Assembly (NCBI GenBank): GCA_000310025.1
Contig: FN649750.1
Location: 1,322,674 to 1,386,673 of the forward strand
Origin: Ectocarpus siliculosus
Taxonomy: Eukaryota > Sar > Phaeophyceae > Ectocarpales > Ectocarpaceae
DNA length: 64,000 nt
Direction: 5' to 3'
The notes beneath the pieces are model-generated. The model saw only the letters and a list, made by a program, of their open reading frames with translations, ran no database searches and was not told the origin of the DNA. The stretch's first letter is position 1, and each line of letters opens with the position of its first letter. The position numbers and the translations under genes are program-made. Of this stretch, positions 1 through 9,894 are shown one piece after another.

Positions 1-593
1 TCCGTCGACCGCCCTCCGCGTCGTCAGAGAAGGGCAGAAGCACCAGTAAGGCTGACGTTACCGATGACGAGGAGGGATACCGGGACACGTCGCGCACTCT
101 TGGGGGCCGTGTCAAGGTGTGTACAGACATGGTTGGGCATCGCCTTAGGTCATTTGGAATTGTGCTGACGCCCGAAAACTGCTGTGTTGGAGTGCCATGT
201 CTGCTTGTTTTTTTCTTGCCTGCTGAGAAGACGGTCATGCAGCGATGATGCCAACATTGTCTGAGCACTACAGTTTTTAAATCGGTGACGACACAACGCG
301 TATGTGATCCTACCCCCCTTTCTGAGGGCGGCGCACTAAACCCGAAGAAACAACTATTTTTCCCCAATGTAGCTCCAAAAATATCTTCTTGTGCACCGCA
401 AGAACAAAACATTCTTGCTCCAAGCTGGTCCGATTCAGAATAAATCAAAACACACCGCTTGCAGGGGCACTGATTTTCCTCTGTGCTGCCTTTTTTTGGT
501 GGGTTGTTTTTTCCTGCGATTTTGCTCCCCGCCCTAGAGGTTTCCACATCTGTAACTTGTTGATAAAATCAACGAGGTGCCTCGCCCCCCCCA
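1..593. other. no recognisable gene
   Basis: Only short open frames without recognisable motifs. Ordinary-looking intergenic sequence up to the small transposon that begins at 602. Confidence 0.5.
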
Positions 594-601
594 GTAGTGT
601 G

Positions 602-1089
602 CCAATCTCCCACGCTACTGACAGTTGCTAAACTGCCCATGGGACACCCATGGGCCGCCATGGGCGGCCCATGAAGCGCCCACCGTGGGCGCTTCAATCA
701 AGCACTTCGCCACCGGCATATCAACCTAGAACTTAGCCACCAGCGCCAACCTAGCACGTATCGTGTGGGCTTGGGGTTAGGGTTAGGGTTAGCGTTAGGG
801 TTATTAGCCGCTAGAGGGCCCGTTCCAAAGCAGATAGTCTATTGTTTAGGAGTACACTGGTTCGGGTGAAGGGCTGCCATTGGCCGCCCATGGGCTTCCC
901 ATGGGTTGGCCATGGGCCGCCCACGGGCTGCTCACGGGCTACCCATGGGCATGCCCATCGGTGACCCATGGGTGACCCATGGGCCTAACGGGGAGTCCAT
1001 GGGCGGCTCATGGGTTCCCATGGGTTCCCATGGGTCACCCATGCGTGTCCCATGGTTATTCGGGAAAACTGTAGAAGGGTGGGAGACCC
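602..1089 (+). mobile_element. Small inverted-repeat transposon, CCATGG family, copy 1
   Basis: A 488-bp non-autonomous element. The right end reads AAAACTGTAGAAGGGTGGGA followed by GACCC, and the left end is a degenerate inverse (TCTCCCAC, then ACAGTT). It is flanked by a perfect 8-bp duplication, GTAGTGTG, at 594-601 and 1090-1097. Inside each end lie blocks of CCCATGGGC-type palindromes about every 10 bases. The centre holds a short palindrome (GCGCCCACCGTGGGCGC) and a telomere-like run of (T)TAGGG at 774-803. Eight-base target duplications are typical of the hAT superfamily, but the termini do not match a hAT family I know, so that assignment is inference. No transposase is encoded; open frames through the CCATGG blocks are by-products of the repeat. 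Confidence 0.85.
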
Positions 1090-1481
1090 GTAGTGTGGAG
1101 GGCCAACAGGACTCGACAACGCTTAGAATTGGACACATATATGTGCGTCTCTGCATAGCCAACGATCACGAAACGCTGAAACCGTGAAAAAAGAGCGGGA
1201 AATGCAGCGTTGTACTTTCTCCACGGAGTTTCCTACTAGAGTTAAGTGGGCCGGACGTACCTGGTTGACATTGCCCTGCTTTCTGACTTGTCGCGAAGCC
1301 ACACACGTTTGTAGGTACACAACAAGCGCGAATCGTCCCTCTCCAATCTAACTTCCATGTATTTTCCTCGTTGTTCGACCACACAAGAAAGGGCTTGAGG
1401 TTCGGTCGGTTTGCCGCCCCGTTTGTTGTCGAGGAGAGGATCAGAACCTCCTGCCAACTCTTTCATCTTGTGAAACGGCGC

Positions 1482-1602
1482 TCAGCCATTATACATCTCG
1501 CGCTCCCACTGGCCCCGCTCTAACATTCTGCCGTCAACTTCCACCTGCCGCGTGTTTAGGTACTCGGAAAAGTCGATGTACTCGCAGGGAGGAGGTGGAA
1601 AG
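1482..1602 (-). CDS. Possible last exon of an unknown gene
   Basis: On the minus strand a good acceptor (pyrimidine-rich, ending TTCTGCAG) is followed by an open frame of about 40 codons ending in TGA. The frame begins with a proline/cysteine stretch and continues with a hydrophilic, natural-looking segment (E-Y-I-D-F-S-E-Y-L-N, then Q-W-E-R-E-M-Y-N-G at the end). No family is recognised and no upstream exon could be linked to it. An overlapping plus-strand frame (1552-1806) is also open, so this is only a candidate. Confidence 0.3.
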
Positions 1603-4600
1603 CTGCAGAAGGACCCATCTTGGAGTGTTAGGGCTGCCGCAGTGGCGCTAGTGCGGGGTAATACCGGCCTCGCTTTCATTCTGGGGGTGGAGTTCGTCTT
1701 CGTTCTGATGTTCGGGGCAATAGCAGCTGGTTGGCGTGGGACTGTGCAAGCTCTTTTCGCCAAGGAATGGCTGGTGTTTCTTAGTGTGTTGGTCTGGGTG
1801 TGGTGAAATTTTCAAGAACTTCGCACGTGACCGGAAGTTTTGCTTTTTTGTTGAAGCAGAGCTGAAAGGAATTTCGTTGCGACGTTTTGACTCGAAGAAG
1901 TTGTCGGTACCTGGCAAATTTCTTTGCGGCACAATATTCCCACACAGCTGTGGTGCTCCACGAAACATGGATGCGCACGCCGGTTTGTTGTTCAACACGC
2001 GGCATCTTTCATGTACAGCACAAAATTCGCTGAGAAAGGAGGTCGTGACCTGCTGTGTGCTGTATCAAGCGTGCTGCTGCTGCTGTAGATAGTAGCGTAC
2101 CTGCGCTAACCCTAATTGGCTTGCCGTAGGTCTGCAACAACGGCCGACGTGTGCTGCGCGTCTATGCTATGCTGTCAGTGTCTTTTCATGGCGATTGCGC
2201 GTGATTGAGCGTGTGTGTCACCGTTGGTTTCAAAGAAGGCGTCGTGTCGACACGTCCGTGCTACCTCCGCTACCCCTTTTTAGCGGCAGGTCTATGTCCG
2301 ATGCTTTCAATCATTTGTGACGTGTGTTGGTCTTTATCATGTCGGTTGCGCGTCACTGGACATGTATGTTAAGCAGGAAAAGCAAATCGAGGGTACTCTA
2401 TTTGCTATTGAGGGCAGACAAGGACGAACATTTCGGTTTGTAATGTACGCGTCGTGTCCACGTCTTCTGCTATGTAAGAAGAGCACAGAATGGACTTATC
2501 GTATCGACATCGGGTATCGAAAACATTTGAACTTTTCGATATTTCGATATTTCGATATCGATACTATTAATCGAAGCACACGGAACCCCCCATGCTCAAC
2601 ACCAAACAGCACGCGCAGCTGTAGACCGCGAAGGAGGCCACGAAATGCGTGCATTTAGGGGAGCTACTATCCATAGATCTCGTATTGTGAGAGCTTGACT
2701 ATTCAGCGGCAAGCTTGCTGATTGAATTGTTCTGTTGTGTGCAATACCGCGGAGCTCTAAAGCAATACTTCGATGATGAACCGAGAAGCGTTTCCCGAGA
2801 TCATTGTGCAGATTACCAGCATGCGTTTTCAAGCAGTTGGCTGTAGACTATACCGTCGCGGAATCGGAGGCCTATTTTCCGGACATTTTGATGGGAAGTG
2901 AAGCGAAATCGCTCCAATTTGGTTTCCTCCGGCGGGGCCCCTGCGGGCCCCCCTTACTAGCCGAGGAGGACTCGACAGCGAGCTTCCGCCCCTTTGCGCC
3001 TTAGCTCACTGTGCTCGCTGGATTTCTGAGCTCGCCAACGCCTCGCTTGGCTATGCATACGACAAACTCAACGAATATTTGGCTGTGTGTGTACTGCATC
3101 TCACAACAACGTTCAAGACATACCAATTTCGGTCGTTCATCATCGAGAAACATATAATTAAATTTCACAGCGTATCGAGCGAATACCCGTGCGGATGAGA
3201 TACCGTCGTCGCAGATGGCTTGTGGAGGAGCGAAGTCGTCCAAGCATTGTGTGGGAAGGGAAAGCAGTTCGATGAAGTTCATTGTTTTTTCAATATGGTT
3301 CCATACATCAAAAGGAGAGCGACAGCAAGACGGCAAAGTGGTGAAGACGAGGAAACACATGGTCGCGCACTTACTTTTTGTGTCTGCTGCTGCGCACGGA
3401 CGGGGGTGAACTTCGGCGAGGGTGTTGGGCGCGCGATATGCCTTATCAAGCCATACTCAAGATATCGCGAAACATCGATGTGATGATAGGTGCCAAGCTG
3501 AGGTTCAGAGATTCTTCCAAAAATAGCGACGAGGACAAGACGACGGCGAACCATTGAAGACTTATGAGAAAAAATCACGAATGGTTGCGCATGCCCGTAC
3601 ATTTATGAATCGAGGTGTCGCGAGCCGTGGGACATAGGTCCAGATCGACTTTTGCGACACGGTGGGGGAATCGGAATAAGGGGGTGACCAAAGTAAGGTT
3701 AGGCCGGGGAGACTAAGGTTTACAACTTCAGAATGGATTGGAAGGGTCAGACATTGGGGCGTTCATACCCTCGGCACTCAAAGTAGTGCACAGCCCAAAC
3801 CCATTTAAGTGAAATTTCTTGTTGGTCTGCGATTATAAGGTCCGCACCAACTCGCAATTTCTGACACACATGTGCTGAAGTTCACTTCTGCAATCAACGT
3901 TGAACCAGACTTTCCAAATTGCTCAACATCTCGACAAATATTCGAGTCTCCCCCTTTTGTTCTTACCCCTATCCGATCAAACTCGAAGTGTCACCAGGCA
4001 ATAGCGTCTCCGTTCCTACGTACAACCATCGTGCTCGCTTTCTGACAGATTCTCGAGTTCCTGACGCTCGAACGTAAAGTTTCAGGAACACGAAGTATAT
4101 CTTCAACCAACGGTCGCAGATAAAACGCGCCTTTGATATTCAACCCCACCACGGTACCAAAGAACCATGCTCGGAAGCAATGCGCGACCCAACGACGAGG
4201 CATCCAACAATCCAAACCACAAGTGAGTATCCGACGGCTCGAATCTCCCAGCACGTTCACTCCTATACGTTGTGCCAAGCCAGAGAACGAATTGGTTCAC
4301 AAACGCGTGAGTTCCCCAGTAGAGGAGCAGAAGAAACCCGATTTCTCCCCGCCAACCTCCGTTTTCCGCCGTCATCGATCTGTGTACGTCAACGCACTAC
4401 CATAGATTTTTCAGGGACAAGAACCCCTTCCCAAAAGGCTCTGCTGATCTTCCCAGATCCTCGGGGATTGCCACACCAATACCGTTAGTGGAACACTTTT
4501 TCATTTTCCCGGCCGCCCTAGATGTAGATTTGTACGAACCGTCGACTCGGAGCCTACACTAGGATTAACTTGTATGAAACGTTAGCAGCGTAGGCCCAGC

Positions 4601-4824
4601 TCACCGTGTGCGAAAGGAGACAATCTACGGGAAAAATCACCACGTCCTGACTGCGAGGGATTCGAGCCCACCAACAAGTACAACCACGCGACCGCCGCCC
4701 TGCTCTCTATATCTCGGTCTCAACTATGACGAGTTTGCTTGCTGGATATGAACATGGAAGAGTAGCTTCGGGCGAATGATCGATTTCCCTCGCCGCCCTG
4801 CTTCCATGCTTGCCCAGCAAACCA
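1603..4824. other. no recognisable gene
   Basis: About 3.2 kb with many short overlapping frames and no motif, exon pair or repeat family that I recognise. There is an A/T-rich run of GATATTTCGATA-like repeats near 2536-2570. Confidence 0.4.
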
Positions 4825-5690
4825 CTAGGCTTTCATGGCCCAACCGCCGTCCATCGTGTAGGTGGAGCCGGTGACCATGGTAGCGTCTTCCGAGGCCAAG
4901 AATAGCACCACCTTGGCAATCTGTGTCTACGCGAAGAAAAACCAAGCGCCCACGATAAGAGGTTTGTACCGTAGGTGGTTCATTGTTCACCGGGGGTGAC
5001 ATGACATATGATCCGCCCTGGACCGATTCCTCAACCTCGACTACTCCCCGACGAAGAGGAATAGTGGATAACCTAACCGGTACATTCTTGTAAACCTCTC
5101 TATGACGCGGTTCCAACGGCGCCTAAACTTCGGCAACACCACTCTCTCTAGTGCATACGAGTGAATGTATGAAAAATCGGTGTAGGGGGTGATGTATCTT
5201 CTGCCCTACGGTAGGTTGCGGATTATTCTGACGTCTTCTCCGTCCCCTAGCGCGGCGAAGCAATATCCAAGAGTGAACGTTTAAGATGTTCGCGACCGAC
5301 GCCAGCGAAGCCGCACTACACCTTTTTTTTCTTCGCGGCGGCGCCGTGTCCGCCTTTTTTTGGCTGGTTTCACCCAGCCCATGACTATACAGTAGTACAC
5401 TTCATTTGCAGATAAAAAAAATGAAAAACAAATGAGCTACAGTACAGGAGGACCCCAAGACTGAACTGTCATTTGTACATCTAGCTAGCCTGTACTGTTG
5501 CTGCTGTATATGCGGGGGAATGCATTACCGCCAGCTGTACGCGTCTCACCTGCTCGGACGCGCAGCGCCTCGGGACGAGCTGCGTTGCTCCAGCAAAGGC
5601 GACCAGAGTGTCGAGGGGCATGCCGCCGAAGATGGGCGTTTCCACGAGTCCAGGGGCGAAAGAGTTTACCCGTACCCCCGACGCCGCGCC
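4825..5690 (-). pseudogene. Short-chain dehydrogenase, last two exons only (paralogue 1)
   Basis: Two minus-strand exons join in phase 0. The first is 5550-5690 (acceptor ATCTCGATAG, donor GTGAGA) and carries the SDR segment ending strand 6: S-G-V-R-V-N-S-F-A-P-G-L-V-E-T-P-I. The second is 4825-4920 and carries the classical C-terminus I-A-K-V-V-L-F-L-A-S-E-D, then V-T-G-S-T-Y and D-G-G-W, ending in TAG. Both exons are intact. The exons for the nucleotide-binding TGxxxGIG motif, NNAG and the catalytic Ser/YxxxK are not found upstream; an ankyrin gene and retroelements follow instead. I infer a truncated copy of the gene at 57453-60986, although distant 5' exons cannot be excluded. Classical SDRs are NAD(P)-dependent oxidoreductases; the substrate is unknown. 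Confidence 0.7.
4998..5208. mobile_element. Second small inverted-repeat element family, copy in the dehydrogenase intron
   Basis: A stretch of about 210 bp inside the intron of the left dehydrogenase copy. It begins with a GACATATGATCCGCCCTGGA-like end and closes with the inverse (AGGGGGTGATGTATCTTC). It matches copies at 32531-32745 and 56455-56664. The copy at 56455 lies at the paralogous place, so the insertion predates the dehydrogenase duplication. No coding capacity. Confidence 0.55.
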
Positions 5691-6137
5691 CTATCGAGAT
5701 GCGAGCGGCAGAGAAATTCATGGGGCACTCTCGCGGATTAGGGGGTTTGCATTCACGTGTTTCATGCCACGATTCCAGCGCCAAAATACCAATGAAGAGG
5801 GGAGAACGTGCTGCAGTGTAGCACGGTCAAGCGTATTGCAATGTAATACGATCAAGCCTTCTGCATAGCTCAACTGCTTACCGGATCATGCTCTGCTTTA
5901 GCCCGAGACAGATGGGCGAACGTGCTGTAGTGTATTCGTAGCACGGTCAATACCAAGGCGATTGGATGCTTTCAACGACGTCAATACCAAGGCGGCGAAA
6001 GGAAGACATTGAGAGTACACGCATGGAAACACCCACCTTTGTATAACAGAGGCGCCCGAGGGGGTGATCGCGTGCCACGAGGCGGAAAAACGGGAATGTG
6101 TTGCTTGCGTGTTTGCCATCCGAATTAGCAAGTAAAT
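5691..6137 (+). promoter_or_regulatory. Upstream region of the ankyrin gene
   Basis: Homology with the paralogous dehydrogenase intron stops near 5800. Beyond that lie short imperfect repeats (GTAGCACGGTCAA at about 5818 and 5938; CAATACCAAGGCG twice). No TATA box or other defined promoter element is evident. Confidence 0.3.
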
Positions 6138-7292
6138 ATGGAAGGATCTGGTGCTGTCGAAATTGGCCAATCAGCGCGCGTGAGCGAATGCAGATCTGAA
6201 CATCATCTGAACCACTACACGGCTGTGGCCCCGACAAGCGCTATGGGTCTGCGTGAAGCCATCAACCGAGGGGAGGAAAAGCTAGCTTGTAAGCTGGTTT
6301 ACTCTGGTGCGGATCCGAACGAACATTTCGTTAAGAATAGAACGGGCTACGATTGTCACGAAGTGGAACGCTATGAGACTCCGTTGACCCTTGCTGCATC
6401 TTATCGCCTTGAGACGCTGACAATGGTGCTTCTCCTAAAAGGTGCACGGGTCGACCTCGATCACAACAAGTATACGTTACAAGAATCGCCTCTCATGCAC
6501 GCAGTGTGGACAGACCACGAGGAAGGGATAAATGCGTTCCTTATTCGGATCTTGCTGCAAGCACATGTCGACAACGAAGACGAAGCTGTGCCGTTCACGG
6601 ATGCAAACGTCGATGTGCCGTTCGCGATGAGATTTGTACTTCGCCACAGCGACTGGTTTGATGATGCGGAGGAATTCCACGAGGCGGTATGGACCATTGC
6701 CGAGCTCAAACCCGGCGTTATTAACGCTGATGTCGGCCTCGGATGGAGGCCGCTCACTCTGGTGCAAGACAGGGGAGCCATGGAGATCCTGTTGCGGCCG
6801 GGGGCTGATCCCAAGGACATCGGATGTTTGCTAGAATGTCACTGTTCGGGCGGATGTATTGATGCCAGAGACGCGAGGGACACGGGTGTGATACAAGGAT
6901 GCTTGGAGTGCGGTGCTGACCCAAATGCGAAGGACAAGAATGGAGATACGTTACTGATCATCGCCGTACACAATGGTTTCGATTCCTCCGAAAATGCAAA
7001 GGTAGTGGATGTTCTGCTGAGAGGCGGGGCAGACGAAACAATCATCGGCAATGGTGGTATGACGGCACTAGATTGGGCTCGTGAAGAGGAACAACGTGAC
7101 ACAATCTCTCTCCTGGTCAATGCTGCGAGAGACAGAAGTAGGCGCCGCCGTCTTCTCATCATCATGTGCATCAGGCGCGGCACTGGTGTCGCAGCAAACA
7201 GCAGCTGGGGTCGCGTGGCGGAGTTCCTGGTGGACTTGAGAGGAAACCCTGGCACCGAGGGAATCTTCCGCACCGTCTTTGGATTCATGTGA
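6138..7292 (+). CDS. Ankyrin-repeat protein, intronless
   Basis: A single 384-codon frame starting at ATG 6138. Ankyrin-type units are visible: S-G-A-D-P-N-E near residue 55, T-P-L-T-L-A-A-S with L-L-L-K-G-A-R-V-D near 75-105, G-A-D-P-N-A-K-D-K-N-G-D-T-L-L near 260, and G-G-A-D-E-T with M-T-A-L-D-W-A near 295. The C-terminus has an Arg-rich block followed by E-G-I-F-R-T-V-F-G-F-M. I recall this tail from a large family of brown-algal ankyrin proteins; the family link is from memory, not from a search. Ankyrin repeats bind proteins; the partner is unknown. No signal peptide or membrane segment is seen. The codon use and the uninterrupted frame support a real gene, although an intronless form beside intron-rich genes could also mean a retrocopy. 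Confidence 0.75.
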   Translation: MEGSGAVEIGQSARVSECRSEHHLNHYTAVAPTSAMGLREAINRGEEKLACKLVYSGADPNEHFVKNRTGYDCHEVERYETPLTLAASYRLETLTMVLLLKGARVDLDHNKYTLQESPLMHAVWTDHEEGINAFLIRILLQAHVDNEDEAVPFTDANVDVPFAMRFVLRHSDWFDDAEEFHEAVWTIAELKPGVINADVGLGWRPLTLVQDRGAMEILLRPGADPKDIGCLLECHCSGGCIDARDARDTGVIQGCLECGADPNAKDKNGDTLLIIAVHNGFDSSENAKVVDVLLRGGADETIIGNGGMTALDWAREEEQRDTISLLVNAARDRSRRRRLLIIMCIRRGTGVAANSSWGRVAEFLVDLRGNPGTEGIFRTVFGFM

Positions 7293-7419
7293 GTTATGTT
7301 TCATATGTTGCACCCTGGCTCCTTCGTTTGCAAGTGTTAAACTTTTGCTCATCAAACTCAACCGGCCCTTCGCGCCATTGCTATCAGGTGAACTATTTTC
7401 GACTCTGATTCCTCGGAAG

Positions 7420-7530
7420 TGCCGTGAGGCGGCCAGCGGAGGGCGAGGGCCGGACAGCGGGAGGGGAGGGGCGGCTATAGGAGGGGGCGGGGTGGCAAGC
7501 GGGAGAGGGAGGGGGGGGGTGTACTCATAG
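7420..7530. repeat. G-rich low-complexity tract
   Basis: A strongly purine/G-rich stretch (runs such as GGGAGGGGAGGGGCGG and GGGAGAGGGAGGGGGGGG) between the ankyrin gene and the old retroelement fragment. It could form G-quadruplexes and may mark the break that truncated the old chromovirus. Confidence 0.6.
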
Positions 7531-7554
7531 TTGTGCGTAACAAGTCTCCCCCGT

Positions 7555-8431
7555 ATAGTTTGACTGCTGATGATATTTTAGCGGAGTCTAGTCGTCTGGA
7601 TGTTGAGAATATTTCAGGACACCAAATTGTACGTGTACGCGGTGGTGTGGTAGCTGTCTTGTACCTGACTCATTGGATTGGTTTGTTGACACCGTCGTGG
7701 GAAAGGGAGTCTGATTTGCAGGAATACAGAAAACACATTCTGCTTTACTGGTCTGGTAACGCTAGTCAGCGCGTACAAGGAAACCGAGCTTATCGTAATG
7801 CTCGGATAGCTTCGGCCGACCGAGAACTTGCTTGGAATCAGGCCGAACGTTTCATTGCTCCTAGGTACGAGTTGGTTTCGCGTGACATTTGGTTGGCTCG
7901 CTTCTCTGTTTCTGTTTTGCCTGTCGGAGCCCACATTTGGTACAAAGCTTTGGATGGACTTTGTTTGGTGGCTTGGGCAGATTAGTAGTTTGGTAACAGG
8001 CCAGTACATTGTTCGATTTTGGACACCCCCGGCCCTTCGAAAGCTTTCTCTCCCGGAGTATTGTGTTACTCCACGGTTTTGGATGCTCCTTGTGATTCTT
8101 GGTGCTTACAAAAACACCGTACTCGTGGTTTGACCAACCCTTCCACGGATGATGGCGTTACGTCGCGAACACCAGGCGCTGTGGCACAGCTGGCTGTTGC
8201 CCCATCTGGATCTGTGCTTTGATATCATGCCGCCTACGGGCCGCTACATGTTTTTTATGTTTTGTTCTACATCGTACGCAGTGGTACGCTAGCGCGTGTT
8301 TGGGTGGTGTGAGCTTCTTCTATTGTTGCAATAGTCACCCCGACCTTTGCGTGCCCAACGCGACCGAACCCCATTTTGATTCAGATTGTTTCCGTCGTTC
8401 GCGATGTGATTCTCAGTAGTCATCACTGTGT
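7555..8431 (+). pseudogene. 3' end of an old Ty3/Gypsy chromovirus (integrase C-terminus and 3' UTR)
   Basis: Residues encoded from 7555 to about 8140 match the last part of the integrase of the young element at about 15630-16190. They include the chromodomain-like segment (N-I-S-G-H-Q-I-V, L-T-H-W-I-G-L, S-W-E-R-E-S-D-L, H-I-L-L-Y-W) and the following Tudor-like segment (V-G-A-H-I-W-Y-K, then Q-Y-I-V-R-F). The frame is broken near 7950-7985, and the WW of the Tudor-like part falls in another frame, so it is decayed. The 3' UTR runs to 8431, where the young element inserts. It resumes at 17810-17870 and 24511-24614, where similarity to the young element's 3' UTR continues. The 5' part is missing to the left. 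Confidence 0.8.
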
Positions 8432-8729
8432 TGTTAAGGAGTGTGGCTGCTAGCTTAAATAGGGTACATCTTATTGTGGATAGGATGTGGGTCGGTCCCA
8501 GGAGGTATACCCTTCAGACACCTACCCTCTTAGGATTTGTCTAGTCTGCGTACCCCCTGAGGTGAAGTTGGATCCCCACTTCACCTCAGACCCTTGCTGA
8601 TCGTCTCTCAGCAATAACAAGCAACTTTCCCATCTCAACGTGGTCGTGGACAAGCGTGTCAACGACAGAACCTACCTTCATCTATCTCTAGGAGCAAGCT
8701 ACCGCCCACGGCTTCCCCTCCTTTAAACT
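8432..8729 (+). repeat. 5' LTR of the young chromovirus
   Basis: Starts TGTTAAGGAG and ends CTTTAAACT. It contains a perfect 12-bp hairpin stem (CTGAGGTGAAGT ... ACTTCACCTCAG around a GGATCC loop) and a second short hairpin (GCTGA ... TCAGC). TTAAATAGGG near 8455 is a candidate TATA-like element. It differs from the 3' LTR at two positions. Confidence 0.93.
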
Positions 8730-8742
8730 TGGCGTCAGCGGC
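8730..8742 (+). promoter_or_regulatory. Primer-binding site
   Basis: TGGCGTCAGCGGC directly follows the 5' LTR. The leading TGG is the usual complement of a tRNA 3' CCA end; the remainder should identify the priming tRNA, which I did not determine. Confidence 0.6.
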
Positions 8743-8890
8743 ATTACACAGTAAGCGGGTGCTGGACGCGGCCTCCACACTGCTGTGTGTTGTTGTCACG
8801 CTTTCTTCACAATCACTGGGTTGTTGGTTATTTGGTCTCACCACCGACGAGAATCTAGACTTAGCCTTCTCTGCTTCTTCTCCTGTAGAA

Positions 8891-9856
8891 ATGCTGGCTT
8901 GCGATGCGTTTGCTAAGCGTCCGCGGGACTGGGACCTTGCGAAGGATACGCGCCTCGGCGGTCATCGCGATGTTGTAGGTGATTTTTCCTACGTTCGCCG
9001 CCCCTCCCGAGCTATTTTGTCTGCATCGGCGGTCCATGAAGTTATTTCGGTGGCGGACACGCTTTGCATGCAGCAACCGGAGTTGCTGCCTTTGTGTAGT
9101 GGGACTCGAGATGATAGCATGCTTCCCGCGTCCGCTACCACCTCTACTGCATTCATGCCGGCGTACCGGCCGATGTCCGCGGATTTCCCTGTGGTGCTCT
9201 CCGATTTGACTCCGCTTGTTTCGACGTGGAGAGCGTTGTGTGCACACAAATTGGGTGTCAGCCGCCCCACCAGCCTTCCCTCCATTTTTCGCAATCACAT
9301 GGAAAGTTTTTTTGGAGAGTCATTCACCCTCGAGGCATTTGAATTGGAAACCTTTCAACATCGCAAACCCACAGCGGTCTTTGCTCGCACTTCGGCTCCA
9401 GTTGCGGAGGAACGCCGTGCTGCTCTGCGTGTGTTTTGGTCGGACAATCTCGTGTCTCCGTATAATACGGGTCCTTTTGTGCTAGCTTCGACTGCTGTCT
9501 ATGCGTGGCATGGTGTGCTTTTGGACGCCTTTTCTGCTTGGTTGGATCCGCTTCAACCTCGTGTGCATCAAGCTTTTGTCACCGGGCGTATGCTATCCTG
9601 TGGGTATCTCCGTTTTTCACATGGACCTCGGCTTGCTTCTACCGCGATTGCGCCCAGCTTTACTGTTTCTGCTGCAATCGGTTCTGCTGCCGCAACAGAG
9701 GTTGGGGGTGACACATCTGCTGTTTCTGGCCGTACTGCACTTTTAAAAATCGATAGTAGCTACCCTTCCTCTGGCCCTATCCTTTTGAAAAAAGAGAACA
9801 ACATGTCGCGTGGCCATGTGGAACTGATGGATGGAAATGAGGAAATCCTCGACTAG
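8891..9856 (+). CDS. Leader open frame of the young chromovirus, function unknown
   Basis: The frame is open from the PBS region (8729) to a TAG at 9854-9856. The first ATG is at 8891, giving about 321 residues. Sequence is Ala/Ser/Pro-rich with no recognised domain and no zinc knuckle. It lies where a 5' gag frame would be expected. It may be an N-terminal gag segment or an extra element-specific protein; the start is uncertain. Confidence 0.45.
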   Translation: MLACDAFAKRPRDWDLAKDTRLGGHRDVVGDFSYVRRPSRAILSASAVHEVISVADTLCMQQPELLPLCSGTRDDSMLPASATTSTAFMPAYRPMSADFPVVLSDLTPLVSTWRALCAHKLGVSRPTSLPSIFRNHMESFFGESFTLEAFELETFQHRKPTAVFARTSAPVAEERRAALRVFWSDNLVSPYNTGPFVLASTAVYAWHGVLLDAFSAWLDPLQPRVHQAFVTGRMLSCGYLRFSHGPRLASTAIAPSFTVSAAIGSAAATEVGGDTSAVSGRTALLKIDSSYPSSGPILLKKENNMSRGHVELMDGNEEILD

Positions 9857-9894
9857 GAGGCTGAGGGCGAGCCATCCACCGCGAGCTGTTTGCA

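Noticed and set aside
774-803. True telomere or chromosome end
   Set aside because: The TTAGGG run is short, internal, and part of a transposon with a perfect target duplication.
932-1187. Open frames over CCATGG palindromes
   Set aside because: Palindromic repeats give mirror frames on both strands; no protein features.
1552-1806. 84-residue hydrophobic plus-strand frame
   Set aside because: Overlaps the better minus-strand candidate exon and has no family signature or support for a start.
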